Source of the DNA: Thermoplasma acidophilum DSM 1728
GTDB taxonomy: Archaea > Thermoplasmatota > Thermoplasmata > Thermoplasmatales > Thermoplasmataceae
Assembly: GCF_000195915.1 (NCBI RefSeq)
Contig: NC_002578.1
Location: 558,001 to 622,000, forward strand
Direction of reading: 5' to 3'
DNA: 64,000 bases
Below are positions 17,701 to 25,451 of this stretch, one piece after another. The translations under genes were made by a program, and so were the position numbers. Under the pieces are notes generated by a model, which was not told the DNA's origin, did not search any database, and was given only the letters and a program-made list of their open reading frames with translations. Each line of letters opens with the position of its first letter. Within the stretch, counting starts at the first letter, position 1.

Positions 17701-18126
17701 AGTGAAAGCGTCATGCTGAACTCTAATATGACGCTGGAATTCGCCCTCAGAGCGATACTTTATAAAATAACGATAGAAGCTGATGTTGATTCCTTCACAA
17801 TTTATGCTGGGAACAAAACGTACTCCGTATCCGGCAATGACTTAACCATCTATCTTCCATATGGGGAACACAGCATAATTCTTCAAAAAGATGGGTACAG
17901 CAATATTTTCGAGACGATAGATGTATCTTCAAACAGTACTATATTCCTGAAGATGCATCGGCTGCCACCGGAATCGATCATCAGAGGTTTCATCGTGGAT
18001 AATTATCAGGATATAGCTACCCTGTCGATATCCATGATAGCAATATATTTATTGATAATCAGGCATCTCCGCATCGTAGGTCGCAATAGTGCGATTATGC
18101 GTCCCAAAGACCGCAAACGAGATTAA
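14752..18126 (+). CDS. Very large secreted, membrane-anchored surface protein with repeated beta domains
   Basis: A 1124-residue protein. An N-terminal signal peptide (MRKQLIIMFAAILTF... ending near HAHAQQ, residue about 25) is followed by an extracellular region, one C-terminal transmembrane helix (IATLSISMIAIYLLII) and a short basic tail. Sequons N-x-S/T are extremely dense, at least sixteen in the first 220 residues, so it should be heavily N-glycosylated. From about residue 665 onward there are tandem PEGA-like beta modules, each with an ING or NGxY hairpin (for example NGNEYFGDSVSLPNGTY). The function is unknown; a surface-layer, adhesion or cell-envelope role is inference. A TATA box near 14721-14735 suits a leaderless start. 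Confidence 0.72.
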   Translation: MRKQLIIMFAAILTFSSYPMIHAHAQQIDIGDPETHSDYYWYGNLTVQRNESLSIINEIFFIYGRSLNVNGTLSVQNSTLILNNTEISITRGTFIIGNSSVEGNGSITMDASTFRSFNSTVFDGYAGTFSAFNSSVYILRSNISGQSTSDEFNYTMARYYNNSYQPGGQVSLKMENYSHGYAYRLNISVEYEYANASHPASIYVVYENESQYLHLSASTTMTTSYFTFILQRPSANPLPEIYVYSNESDLEVYNITALAIANDTYYLYGSQHYDLYLSNSIMYSVDSKFDLNDRPLYLDDGLISPYATGIYLYHSAAYMVSSGSGIANITRIPFISSASIVYYMSAVNITYLLDGRSYDYNGSVYYANGQAIDLNSTVSALSRYVYYSTSVHEVPVWIFNGTITYKGNYEIDVYGRMEYFSISPYPYLSNVLQTFVGSVTIPQLNITIPGVLYTGTDQTISIGYKSSYAGISNAYIDVHLINGSESILIFRIHIMNLSADSTRNATENLNLSISPGMYQAYFTTNSSDIIFIDQYVNVVVEDHVNLTMRWYYRYTLPFHDLKFDLSMFDASGDPAEGGLQMYFLSGNSTAISKNTFIHVSPSSYDNLTVFANSSKNLTSVFVGLRYNESMFNYIPNQTAKIRLRPIFSNYDVKFSVFGQQIYPMNISINGIFYVIKQNNTIITMPNGTYSASAVGISGYHIAIPRSFSIDGSNITVNIYISKVLYGITFKSNLKSGFSILINGNEYFGDSVSLPNGTYCLTVDAPSGYDPIRENMTVNGSNLTIFLNFQRAIYKMRMMINGSISPQNILINGSTYSVPGSINISLTSGIYNIIALNSTYLRTNFRSTIDVLSNTTLYIDYYRPYSKVYINASGYADEFEIKMNSSYYYVHAGDTIHIPFGLYSIRAENVQGYSETYGKNISIDDSSAILNITFSRLRFMIHIATDIPADIVFGNTREYGQNFSVLDFYGNYDLSISRPGYYPISESVMLNSNMTLEFALRAILYKITIEADVDSFTIYAGNKTYSVSGNDLTIYLPYGEHSIILQKDGYSNIFETIDVSSNSTIFLKMHRLPPESIIRGFIVDNYQDIATLSISMIAIYLLIIRHLRIVGRNSAIMRPKDRKRD

Positions 18127-18225
18127 GCGGTAAGAATTGTGTAAACCAAGCATGGCATCAAGACGAGTGAAGGTTTGCGCCTGCATTACCAAAGGTCATA
18201 AAATTGAATCGGACAGGTGGAGACG

Positions 18226-18699
18226 GTGAGGATAATCTACGTTAGAGACAATCAGACGCTGAAAACCGTATTTGTTGATAGAGACGGCACAATAAACCGG
18301 GATTGCCCATACTGCCATGAACTGGACGATCTGCAAATTTACGATGATACGGTTGGCATCCTGAAACATTACCAGGGGAAGGGATACCGCATAATCATAG
18401 TGACGAATCAGTCAGGCATAGGCAGGGGCTATTTCTCAATGGAGGAATTCAGGAGATTCAACGATGGTGTAGTTAACAGATTGCTTGACCTCGGGGTAAA
18501 GGTAAGCGCAACCTATTTTTGCCCGCATAGACCAGATGAAGGATGTTCATGCAGAAAACCTGGGATCGGTCTCATAAACGAAGCCCTATCTGATTTCAGA
18601 GTTGATATAGGCGGATCGCTTGTGATCGGCGACCGTGATGACGTCGATGGCCAGCTCGCCAGAAACCTTGGATTACCCTTCAGGATTGTTAGTCATTGA
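18226..18699 (+). CDS. HAD phosphatase of the GmhB / HisB-N type
   Basis: A 157-residue HAD-superfamily phosphatase. The nucleophile motif FVDRDGTINRD, motif II IVTNQSGIGRG, a zinc-ligand set CPHRPDEGCSCRKP and the final GDRDDVDG metal motif match D,D-heptose-1,7-bisphosphate phosphatase and histidinol-phosphate phosphatase domains. The substrate in an archaeon is uncertain; a sugar bisphosphate for glycan synthesis is possible. GTG 18226 is favoured because a CATAAAATT box lies about 24 nt upstream; GTG 18217 is also in frame. The gene ends inside the convergent tiaS by 27 nt. Confidence 0.75.
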   Translation: MRIIYVRDNQTLKTVFVDRDGTINRDCPYCHELDDLQIYDDTVGILKHYQGKGYRIIIVTNQSGIGRGYFSMEEFRRFNDGVVNRLLDLGVKVSATYFCPHRPDEGCSCRKPGIGLINEALSDFRVDIGGSLVIGDRDDVDGQLARNLGLPFRIVSH

Positions 18700-19995
18700 T
18701 AGCATGTTGAACCGTTCCTCTATCTCGAAGGGCATTGAAAGATGTCTTCTGGCAACAACTGGAACGTCGTATTTGCCTGGAGTTATGTCCCTGGGAACCT
18801 CCACGAAATCTCTGGATCTGTACCTCCTGCCGCACTTAGGGCACCTGAAATCGCTTTGTCCCTTTGAAATCGTACGAACGCCGCAGACATTGCATACTGG
18901 ATTTTCCGTGCGATATATCTTCGCCACCGTGTGTACGATCATCTTTTCGACGTTCAGATTACCGTTAACGTAGGATCCGTAGAATGTTACGAGATCGCCG
19001 CTTCTGAGCCTGGAGAAAATGGATCTGAACTCCTTTGTTGGCTCGAATGCCGCTGCAGTTATGTAACGTTTTCTGTAGGAGAATTTGAGGAAATAATGGC
19101 CGCCGGGTACTGATATCGGATCGGACACCACTTGACCTGTAAGCGCGTAAGAATGCAGATCCTCGATATCATCTGGATCGTGTATTATGTGGTCATCCGT
19201 TCCCTGGTTTGTTATGAAGATGATGCGGCCTTCGTAATCTATATGCCCGGTTTCGTTTATGGCATCGGACGCCTCGAGAAGCGAATGCTGGTAGAAACCG
19301 CGTATACCGTAAATCACTGGGGTTTTTGGATGCGGAAATATGGCTGGATACTCATTCCTCAGATCGACGTTGTTGAATGTGCCTTCGTACCGATCTGCCA
19401 TCGATGCAAGCATCATTTTCTCATCCCTCTGCATCGCGAGTGGTGTTGGATATCTGTATGCAAGCATTTCGTAAGTATATCTTTCTGATGGCCATGCCAG
19501 GGCTGCAGCAGATCCAACGATGCCATGTCCATCCTTCAATTTATAGAAGGATGCCCCAGAATCCTTTATGAATTTCTCTGCATCGGATACCGGAATCTCC
19601 TCTTCAAGAGCCCTCCTGTAGAAGCTTCGATCAAGTGGATGATCCGAGACCACGATTCCTGGATGTGTGCTGTAGTAATCCGTAACCGAATACTCCTCCA
19701 CCAGATTCCTCGCTATTTCCATAAGGTCACTGGCGTCAGGGCTTCCAATTTCTCTATCGTATGACATTATGGGTTTGCCATGTATGTCGCCTATGCGGTG
19801 CGATCTTCCAGTACCGTGACCTAGATGCAAAACCACCGCGCCATTTCCCCTTGTTTTGAACCTTATGTTGGGATTCAGCCTCACCAGGCGTGGATTGCCG
19901 ATGACATCCAGCTTCGACTCATAGATCATCCGCAGTACGAGATAAGTTGTGCACATGCGGTCTGGAGAATCAGTATCGTCGATTGCAATGAACAT
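18673..19995 (-). CDS. tiaS: tRNA(Ile2) agmatinylcytidine synthetase
   Basis: A 440-residue archaeal enzyme that attaches agmatine to the wobble cytidine of tRNA(Ile) with a CAU anticodon, so that it reads AUA. The N-terminal part carries FIAIDDTDSPDRMCTT and the later FKTRGNGAVVLHL. An OB-like region and a C-terminal zinc ribbon (CNVCG...CPKCGRRY) complete the usual architecture. It starts 3 nt after the uppS stop and its ribosome-binding site GGAGGTAAT overlaps that stop, which shows tight coupling. It overlaps the HAD phosphatase gene at the 3' end. Confidence 0.9.
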   Translation of the reverse strand: MFIAIDDTDSPDRMCTTYLVLRMIYESKLDVIGNPRLVRLNPNIRFKTRGNGAVVLHLGHGTGRSHRIGDIHGKPIMSYDREIGSPDASDLMEIARNLVEEYSVTDYYSTHPGIVVSDHPLDRSFYRRALEEEIPVSDAEKFIKDSGASFYKLKDGHGIVGSAAALAWPSERYTYEMLAYRYPTPLAMQRDEKMMLASMADRYEGTFNNVDLRNEYPAIFPHPKTPVIYGIRGFYQHSLLEASDAINETGHIDYEGRIIFITNQGTDDHIIHDPDDIEDLHSYALTGQVVSDPISVPGGHYFLKFSYRKRYITAAAFEPTKEFRSIFSRLRSGDLVTFYGSYVNGNLNVEKMIVHTVAKIYRTENPVCNVCGVRTISKGQSDFRCPKCGRRYRSRDFVEVPRDITPGKYDVPVVARRHLSMPFEIEERFNMLSMTNNPEG

Positions 19996-19998
19996 GGA

Positions 19999-20775
19999 TT
20001 ACCTCCCAAACCTCCGCTGCCTCCTCTGATAGGAATATATTGCCCTAAGGAAATCAAGTTTAGAAAATTCTGGCCAATACACATCTGAAAAATAAAGCTC
20101 AGAATACGCACTCTGCCAGAGCAGGAAATTGGATATCCTCTCCTCTCCGCTTGTTCTGAGTATGAGATCAGGATCTGGTATCCTTCCGTCATACAAGTAC
20201 ATCCTGAACTTTTCCTCGTCCAGTTCATCTATGTTCAATTTCCCGTCCATGGCGTCTCTTGTTATCCTCTTTATCGCATCCAATATCTCCTCCCGGCCAC
20301 CGTATCCTATGGCCAGATTGAGCTGATAGTTGTTAAAATTTTTGGTCGTCTCCTCAACAATATGTATTGTTTGCCTCAGATAAGCAGGGAGTATTGATAG
20401 GTTTCCTATGACCTTAACATTTATTCTGTTTTTGTACACACGCTCGTCCTTCAGGAGAGACTTGAAGGCGTTATCTATGAGATGAAAGAGGAAATCGACC
20501 TCTTCGGGACTCCTACGAAAGTTCTCTGTCGAGAATGCATAAAACGTTACGATTCTTATGTCTAGTTCCATGCACCAGTCAACAACCTCTTCAACCTTTT
20601 CCTTTCCCTTTACATGCCCCTCATTTTCAGATATGCCCACGTTCCTGGCATACCTTCTGTTTCCATCTGTGATTATCCCGATATGGCGTGGCCTCGGATA
20701 CTTCTTAACCTCCTCAAGAAGAACATTTTCGTAAACCTTCGAGGCCAGATCCCCAAGTTTATTGGATACGCTCAT
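19999..20775 (-). CDS. uppS: Cis-prenyltransferase (undecaprenyl/polyprenyl diphosphate synthase family)
   Basis: A 258-residue cis-isoprenyl diphosphate synthase. It has HIGIITDGNRRYARNVG with catalytic D37, then FYAFSTENFRR, LNLAIGYGGREEI and DLILRTSGEERISNFLLWQSAYSE. In archaea it makes the long polyprenyl carrier used for N-glycosylation and envelope glycans, which fits the glycan-rich surface protein in this window. It is the first gene of an uppS-tiaS pair. CGTTTATGATC near 20791-20801 may be the promoter. Confidence 0.92.
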   Translation of the reverse strand: MSVSNKLGDLASKVYENVLLEEVKKYPRPRHIGIITDGNRRYARNVGISENEGHVKGKEKVEEVVDWCMELDIRIVTFYAFSTENFRRSPEEVDFLFHLIDNAFKSLLKDERVYKNRINVKVIGNLSILPAYLRQTIHIVEETTKNFNNYQLNLAIGYGGREEILDAIKRITRDAMDGKLNIDELDEEKFRMYLYDGRIPDPDLILRTSGEERISNFLLWQSAYSELYFSDVYWPEFSKLDFLRAIYSYQRRQRRFGR

Positions 20776-20841
20776 GAACTGCGATTATGATCATAAACGA
20801 CTATATAGGATTATTCGAAAATGAGAGAAGGAGTGATGTAT

Positions 20842-21303
20842 TCACTCCTGTATGATCTCATCCACGAAAGTGGAAATTTTGATAACGGTTGTCTTTTTCA
20901 CTGTTTTCGGTATCTTAAGCACCTTCACGCCGTCTATGAATGCCACGTACTTTGAGAATTCCTCGTCAGTGATATTTTTGAATGTAAGTTCATCTATGTT
21001 TCTGAATGCAACCTTCTGCCCGAGATCCTTCAGATCATCTGCAGTTATCTCAAGTTTCTTGAAGTTGTCTATGTAACGCGGAATGGCTCCCTTTGCACCT
21101 TCTATAAAGCTCTGCGATACGTTTCTAACGCCTTCCACCGTACCCAGAAATGTCCTGTAGGCATCATTGGTTATCTCGCCAATGGTCTTACCGGTATGCC
21201 TTGCAAGCTCGCTTACATTTCTGTACACATCATCCCTGATACCCTTAACGGATATGGTGATCTTTCTGGTCTCCTCTTCATCCTTCTTTTCTTTCTCGAC
21301 CAT
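20842..21303 (-). CDS. Small charged protein with a ribbon-helix-helix-like N-terminus
   Basis: A 153-residue soluble protein. After an acidic/basic tail, the segment RKITISVKGIRDDVYRNVSELARHTGKTIGEITNDAYRTFL has the strand-helix-helix pattern of an RHH DNA-binding fold; the remaining 90 residues are of no recognised family. It might be a transcription factor. The divergent promoter it shares with the gene at 21374 contains direct repeats, which would be a natural autoregulatory site; this is inference. The start ATG 21303 lies about 24 nt downstream of the TATA box on this strand. Confidence 0.55.
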   Translation of the reverse strand: MVEKEKKDEEETRKITISVKGIRDDVYRNVSELARHTGKTIGEITNDAYRTFLGTVEGVRNVSQSFIEGAKGAIPRYIDNFKKLEITADDLKDLGQKVAFRNIDELTFKNITDEEFSKYVAFIDGVKVLKIPKTVKKTTVIKISTFVDEIIQE

Positions 21304-21314
21304 GATTCAATATG

Positions 21315-21338
21315 GCTTACCGGTATATAAGCTTACCG
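21315..21338. promoter_or_regulatory. Bidirectional promoter with flanking direct repeats
   Basis: GCTTACCG occurs at 21315-21322 and again at 21331-21338, exactly 16 bp apart. The TATA element between them (TATATAA, 21324-21330) reads as a TATA box on both strands. It lies about 25 nt before the minus-strand ATG (21303) and about 47 nt before the plus-strand ATG (21374). A protein bound to the repeats would block TBP for both genes. Confidence 0.5.
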
Positions 21339-21373
21339 ATAATAGAGATTACCAGAAAACCAACGAGGTGAGA

Positions 21374-21802
21374 ATGGTTATATCCCATGCTTCAGTTAAC
21401 CCGATTATGAAATACGCGATAAGAGAGTACAAGGGAAAGAATGTGGATATTGCAAAACTTGCAAAGGCCATCGAGGACTACTTCAAGGAGGAGAACTTTG
21501 TGACGCAGTCCAGCCAGCATCCAAATGGATACTTGATTCAGGCCAAAAAAGGTGGGATATTCAGAACAATACTTGGCATGGATCGTGCATTTACGATCAT
21601 AATATCCGGATCTCCGTCGGATTTTCGCATTCAGATCGGAATTGGTAAATGGTTGCAGGATCTCGGCGTAGCTGCCATAGAGGCTTTCTTTATAACTCCA
21701 GTAGTGGCCTTTATCGAGGTTCCGGAATCACTGTGGTCATTCGAGCTTGAACATGAGCTCTGGCAGTTCATAGAAACTCAGATAAATCTAGGCATACAGT
21801 GA
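21374..21802 (+). CDS. Hypothetical protein, 142 residues
   Basis: Begins MVISHASVNPIMKYAIREYKG. The chain is a mixed alpha/beta protein with a hydrophobic middle (VAAIEAFFITPVVAFIEV) that could be a membrane-proximal helix. No family is recognised. The frame is open upstream to 21167, but that would overlap the divergent gene; ATG 21374 has GAGGTGA 3-9 nt upstream and lies downstream of the promoter. Its stop overlaps the start of the HTH gene (TGATG), so the two form a unit. Confidence 0.55.
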   Translation: MVISHASVNPIMKYAIREYKGKNVDIAKLAKAIEDYFKEENFVTQSSQHPNGYLIQAKKGGIFRTILGMDRAFTIIISGSPSDFRIQIGIGKWLQDLGVAAIEAFFITPVVAFIEVPESLWSFELEHELWQFIETQINLGIQ

Positions 21803-22782
21803 TGTCCCTAAGGGAAAAACTGATTCGGGAGCTGAGAAGGAGAGGCCCTATCGGCATAGACCAGTACGAGATAGAAGAGCTGATGGGGTTCTCCAAGTCA
21901 ACGGCATCGGAGGCCCTGTCAAAGCTTGAAGCTGAAGGTATCATAGCGCGTCGTCAGATATCCGGAAGATCGAAGAGGGTGTGGCTGCGAGAATTCATTC
22001 CATACCGTGATCCGGAGATGATACGGATAGGTTGCTTGAAATCCACTGAATATGCAGGATTTCTGAGTGCAGCCAAGGATTATTGTGAGAATAAAGGTAT
22101 AAAGGCAGTTATAAGGTTTTACAACGATGCAACATCCATACTGCACGACCTTTCAACGGGCACGCTTGAATTTGGGCTGTCTCCAATATTCACGGAAACG
22201 CTTTTTGCGCTTTCCAGGCATGATATAGTTATTGCCGGTCCAGTTGCCTCAGGTGGATCAGGAATATTTGAAAATCCTGCATCTTGTGAAAATATTGTCG
22301 CAACAAGCGAATCAACCTCGATGATGCTGCTATCACGCGAGTTCCGCAGAAGAGAGGGCGATGTTAAGATAACCATTTTCAGCGATCCTATTAAGGCCAG
22401 TGATGGATTCAGGGCAGGAGATTTCAGATACATAGCTATATGGGAACCATATGCTTCGGTAATAGGCGCGAACAAGCTGTATGATTATTCCGACCTCATG
22501 GATACATTCCCCTGCTGTGGTATAGCGGTCTCATCGGGCAGGTCAAAGGATGCGGATCTGAAAAGTATAATAGACGCCTACAGGGAAACGGATGTGGAGA
22601 TCAGGTCGGACGTCATAGATATGCTGTCAAAGGCAACAAGATGCAGCAAAAGAGCAGTGATGAATAGTTTAGGAAGCTATAATTTCAAGTTGAAATATGA
22701 CATGCAGACAATACTAAGATATATGGATTTCATTGGATATCCGGCATCGGAGGATGCTATTAAAAAAGTATTCTTGTTATAA
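21802..22782 (+). CDS. Winged-helix regulator fused to a substrate-binding-like sensor domain
   Basis: A 326-residue protein. The first ~65 residues are a MarR/Lrp-like winged helix (EIEELMGFSKSTASEALSKLEAEGIIARR). From about residue 75, IRIGCLKSTEYAGFLSAAKDYCENKG and LEFGLSPIFTETLFAL resemble periplasmic ligand-binding proteins of the nitrate/sulfonate or thiamine-precursor type. It is probably a one-component regulator that senses a small molecule in the cytoplasm. ATG 21802 overlaps the preceding stop. The ligand and target genes are unknown. Confidence 0.65.
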   Translation: MSLREKLIRELRRRGPIGIDQYEIEELMGFSKSTASEALSKLEAEGIIARRQISGRSKRVWLREFIPYRDPEMIRIGCLKSTEYAGFLSAAKDYCENKGIKAVIRFYNDATSILHDLSTGTLEFGLSPIFTETLFALSRHDIVIAGPVASGGSGIFENPASCENIVATSESTSMMLLSREFRRREGDVKITIFSDPIKASDGFRAGDFRYIAIWEPYASVIGANKLYDYSDLMDTFPCCGIAVSSGRSKDADLKSIIDAYRETDVEIRSDVIDMLSKATRCSKRAVMNSLGSYNFKLKYDMQTILRYMDFIGYPASEDAIKKVFLL

Positions 22783-22860
22783 AAATGAAATTATCACCAT
22801 GCAATTGCAAAAATTTATATTCGATTATTGTCTATGTCAGACATAGGAGGTAAAGATAGG

Positions 22861-23190
22861 TTGAACGATGAAAAGAGAGTCACGGTCAGGCTATCCAGAT
22901 CGATGGTCGAAGAGATGGAAGACCTTGTAAACAGGGACGAATATGAGAGCGTTTCTGATCTAGTCAGAAAGGCCGTCTCGGCATTGCTTGAATCCCGTGG
23001 CGTTAACAGTGACTTCCTACCGGTACAGATAATGGTACCGAAGAACCTGATCGAGAAACTCGGAAAGGACTCAACGAAACCCGTAAACCTTAGCCTAGAT
23101 GAGTTCTCTTCGCTCATACTTGATAGGATCAATGGATTAACCGTGCGGGAAACAATAAAGAAAATAGTTCACGAAGAAAATATTAAATAA
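22861..23190 (+). CDS. Ribbon-helix-helix transcriptional regulator
   Basis: About 110 residues beginning NDEKRVTVRLSRSMVEEMEDLVNRDEYESVSDLVRKAVSALL, a clear CopG/NikR-type RHH domain, followed by a C-terminal region of unknown type. TTG 22861 is chosen because a strong AGGAGGT (22845-22851) lies 9 nt upstream and a TATA box (AAATTTATAT, 22811-22820) would start transcription near 22841. The in-frame ATG 22834 lies upstream of the Shine-Dalgarno and is less likely. It ends 22 nt before pheT, which has its own promoter-like box. Confidence 0.75.
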   Translation: MNDEKRVTVRLSRSMVEEMEDLVNRDEYESVSDLVRKAVSALLESRGVNSDFLPVQIMVPKNLIEKLGKDSTKPVNLSLDEFSSLILDRINGLTVRETIKKIVHEENIK

Positions 23191-23212
23191 ACTCCTTGTC
23201 TAACTCTCCTCG

Positions 23213-24844
23213 ATGGTTGTAATAAGGGCTCCGCTGAAGGAGCTTGAGGGGAGGTATGGAAGAGAGATAGTTGATCTTATACTCCGTTATTCAAGTATTA
23301 TAGGTTATTCGGTGGATCATGACGAGGAATTAAAGATAGAGTTCAATCCTGACAGGCCTGATCTTTTCTCTTTTCCCACCCTCATGAAACAGATAAAGAT
23401 ATTCTTCTACGGTGAAGTAGAGATACGAAAGCCGCAAATAAGGGATGATGCGGTGAAAGTAACGGTATCCAAGGGCGTGAGAGATATCAGGCCATATTTT
23501 TCGGCGCTGATCGCCGAAGGATCATCCATTGGCGTCCACTTCGATGAGCTGATAAATTATCAGGAGATCCTTCATGCTTCCATAGGAAAGGACAGGTCGA
23601 AGATGGCAATAGGCATACATGATTTGGAGAAAACTGGAGACAGCATACATTATACGACAGTGAGCAGGAACCAAAGGATGCAAACCTACGATGGAATGGA
23701 AGGAACCGTCGATTGGATCATCAAAAACCATGAAAAGGGCATAGCGTATGGCCGCCTTCTGCCTGGCACTGGAAGGTCCGTGGCTATAACGGATAACGAA
23801 GGAAACATACTATCGCTCCCGCCAATAGTCAACAGCTACAGATCAAGAATCGATGAAGGGACAAAAAAATTCTTCGTGGATATAACTGGAACGGATCTCA
23901 ATTCTGTAAAGTTTGCGCACCATCTTATGTCAAACTTTTTCTCCAGTTTGAAGTACAGGATCAGGACACCATCAATTGACGGCCTGCCATCACGCGAAAC
24001 TGAGATCATAAGGGCATTCGACTTCCGAATCATGAGGCCTGCAAGACGAAGCATAGAGAGATATCTTGGCGAGAAGATGGATAGCGAGGAAACCATAACG
24101 CATTTGAGGAGGATGGGTTATGTTGCAGAACCAGGGTATCCTGAGATTGCGGTGTACGTACCAGGGTATCGCGTGGATGTGATGGGCGAGGCGGACATAA
24201 TAGAAGATATATTAAAGTCTAAGGGAATAGAAAACATAGAGGAGAAGCAGATCTTCATAGGTAAGTTTGGAGAACCGCTCTTCATGAATAAAGTCAAAGA
24301 CCTTGCACGTGATACTATGATTGGGCTTGGTTTTCAGGAGGTAATGACCTTCGTTCTTTCGCCTGCGTCATATCTGCAGGAATACACCGGAGGGGTCAGG
24401 ATACAGAATCCGAAAAGTGAAGATTACTCGGTGATAAGGGACAAGATTTATCCGGATCTACTGGATCTCATAGCCAGGAACAAGAAACACAGCCTTCCAC
24501 AGAGGATATTCGAGATAGGGGATAAGATAGTTGGTGGAAAGCAGAGAACTGCGCTGTCATGCGTTATAGCCGATACCAGATCTGAGTTTTCCACAGCGAA
24601 ATCATACATGCAGGGGTTTCTTGCAAGATTTACAAGCGAAAACCCAGTGATAGTACCGCAGATGATCTACGGATCCATAGACGGTAGATCCGGTTCCATA
24701 AAGATTGGTGAAAAGATCATCGGGGTTATAGGTGAGATACATCCAGCTTTCCTAGAGCGGTTTTCACTGGCTGTTCCAGTTTCATTCTTTGAGATAGATC
24801 TTGACGAAATTTTTATTGCAAATATGGATCACTTGGGCCTATAG
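23213..24844 (+). CDS. pheT: Phenylalanyl-tRNA synthetase beta subunit
   Basis: A 543-residue archaeal-type PheT. It opens with VIRAPLKELEGRYGREIVDLILRY and shows the B3/B4 editing region (RPYFSALIAEG...), the GLPSRETEI stretch, the B5 DNA-binding-like fold and a catalytic-like C-terminus (GFQEVMTFVLSP). With PheS (not in this window) it charges tRNA(Phe). The AT-rich sequence just upstream (about 23176-23190) is placed for a leaderless start at ATG 23213. The last 16 nt overlap the convergent gamma-carbonic-anhydrase-like gene. Confidence 0.93.
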   Translation: MVVIRAPLKELEGRYGREIVDLILRYSSIIGYSVDHDEELKIEFNPDRPDLFSFPTLMKQIKIFFYGEVEIRKPQIRDDAVKVTVSKGVRDIRPYFSALIAEGSSIGVHFDELINYQEILHASIGKDRSKMAIGIHDLEKTGDSIHYTTVSRNQRMQTYDGMEGTVDWIIKNHEKGIAYGRLLPGTGRSVAITDNEGNILSLPPIVNSYRSRIDEGTKKFFVDITGTDLNSVKFAHHLMSNFFSSLKYRIRTPSIDGLPSRETEIIRAFDFRIMRPARRSIERYLGEKMDSEETITHLRRMGYVAEPGYPEIAVYVPGYRVDVMGEADIIEDILKSKGIENIEEKQIFIGKFGEPLFMNKVKDLARDTMIGLGFQEVMTFVLSPASYLQEYTGGVRIQNPKSEDYSVIRDKIYPDLLDLIARNKKHSLPQRIFEIGDKIVGGKQRTALSCVIADTRSEFSTAKSYMQGFLARFTSENPVIVPQMIYGSIDGRSGSIKIGEKIIGVIGEIHPAFLERFSLAVPVSFFEIDLDEIFIANMDHLGL

Positions 24845-25347
24845 CGTTCAAGCCTTCCGCTCATGTGCAGATCCTTCAGCTTTAGGTAGTCCTCTGCATT
24901 GGCCTTCACATAGGCCATCTGTTCCTTATTTATTCTGGTGACCTTGGCGGGGACTCCAAGTATCAAAGAATATTCTTCGGATTCAAAATTCTGGGTAACC
25001 AAAGCGCCTGCGCCAACTATGGAACCTGTTCTTATATGCGATCCATTCATCAGTATTGCACCCATGCCTATCAGCACGTAGTCATCAACGGTACATCCAT
25101 GCACGACTGCATTGTGCCCTATCGATACGTTGCTGCCTATCTTTGTTGGGAATCCTGTATCGGTGTGTATCGTTACATTGTCCTGCACATTGGTGTTGTC
25201 GCCGATCTTGATCGAATCCATATCTGCCCTTATAACTGCACCATCAAAGATCGATACATTGTCACCTATCTCAACATCACCTATTATGACCGCTGTTTCA
25301 GCAATGTATACGTTTTTTCCTATTTTCATAATCAGATATGGTTTCAT
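24829..25347 (-). CDS. Gamma-carbonic-anhydrase-like hexapeptide-repeat protein
   Basis: A 172-residue left-handed beta-helix protein built of hexapeptide repeats (IGDVEIGDNVSIFDGAVIRAD and onward). His residues in VTIHTD, SIGHNAVVHG match the zinc ligands of gamma carbonic anhydrases (Cam/YrdA group). It is cytoplasmic and would be trimeric. Many members have no measurable anhydrase activity, so catalysis is uncertain. Start may be ATG 25347 or the in-frame ATG 25329. Confidence 0.8.
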   Translation of the reverse strand: MKPYLIMKIGKNVYIAETAVIIGDVEIGDNVSIFDGAVIRADMDSIKIGDNTNVQDNVTIHTDTGFPTKIGSNVSIGHNAVVHGCTVDDYVLIGMGAILMNGSHIRTGSIVGAGALVTQNFESEEYSLILGVPAKVTRINKEQMAYVKANAEDYLKLKDLHMSGRLERYRPK

Positions 25348-25414
25348 CTTTTTTAGACTTCTGCAGCCCGTATCACCTACATAACAGTATACGGCGTTCT
25401 CTGCAAAAAAGGAG

Positions 25415-25424
25415 TATATTTATA
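25415..25424 (+). promoter_or_regulatory. TATA box of the archaellum operon
   Basis: TATATTTATA centred about 32 nt before the arlB ATG, with a GAGGTG ribosome-binding site at 25442-25447. Transcription would begin near 25445. Confidence 0.5.
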
Positions 25425-25451
25425 CCGCTGATCGAAGGGATGAGGTGCTAG

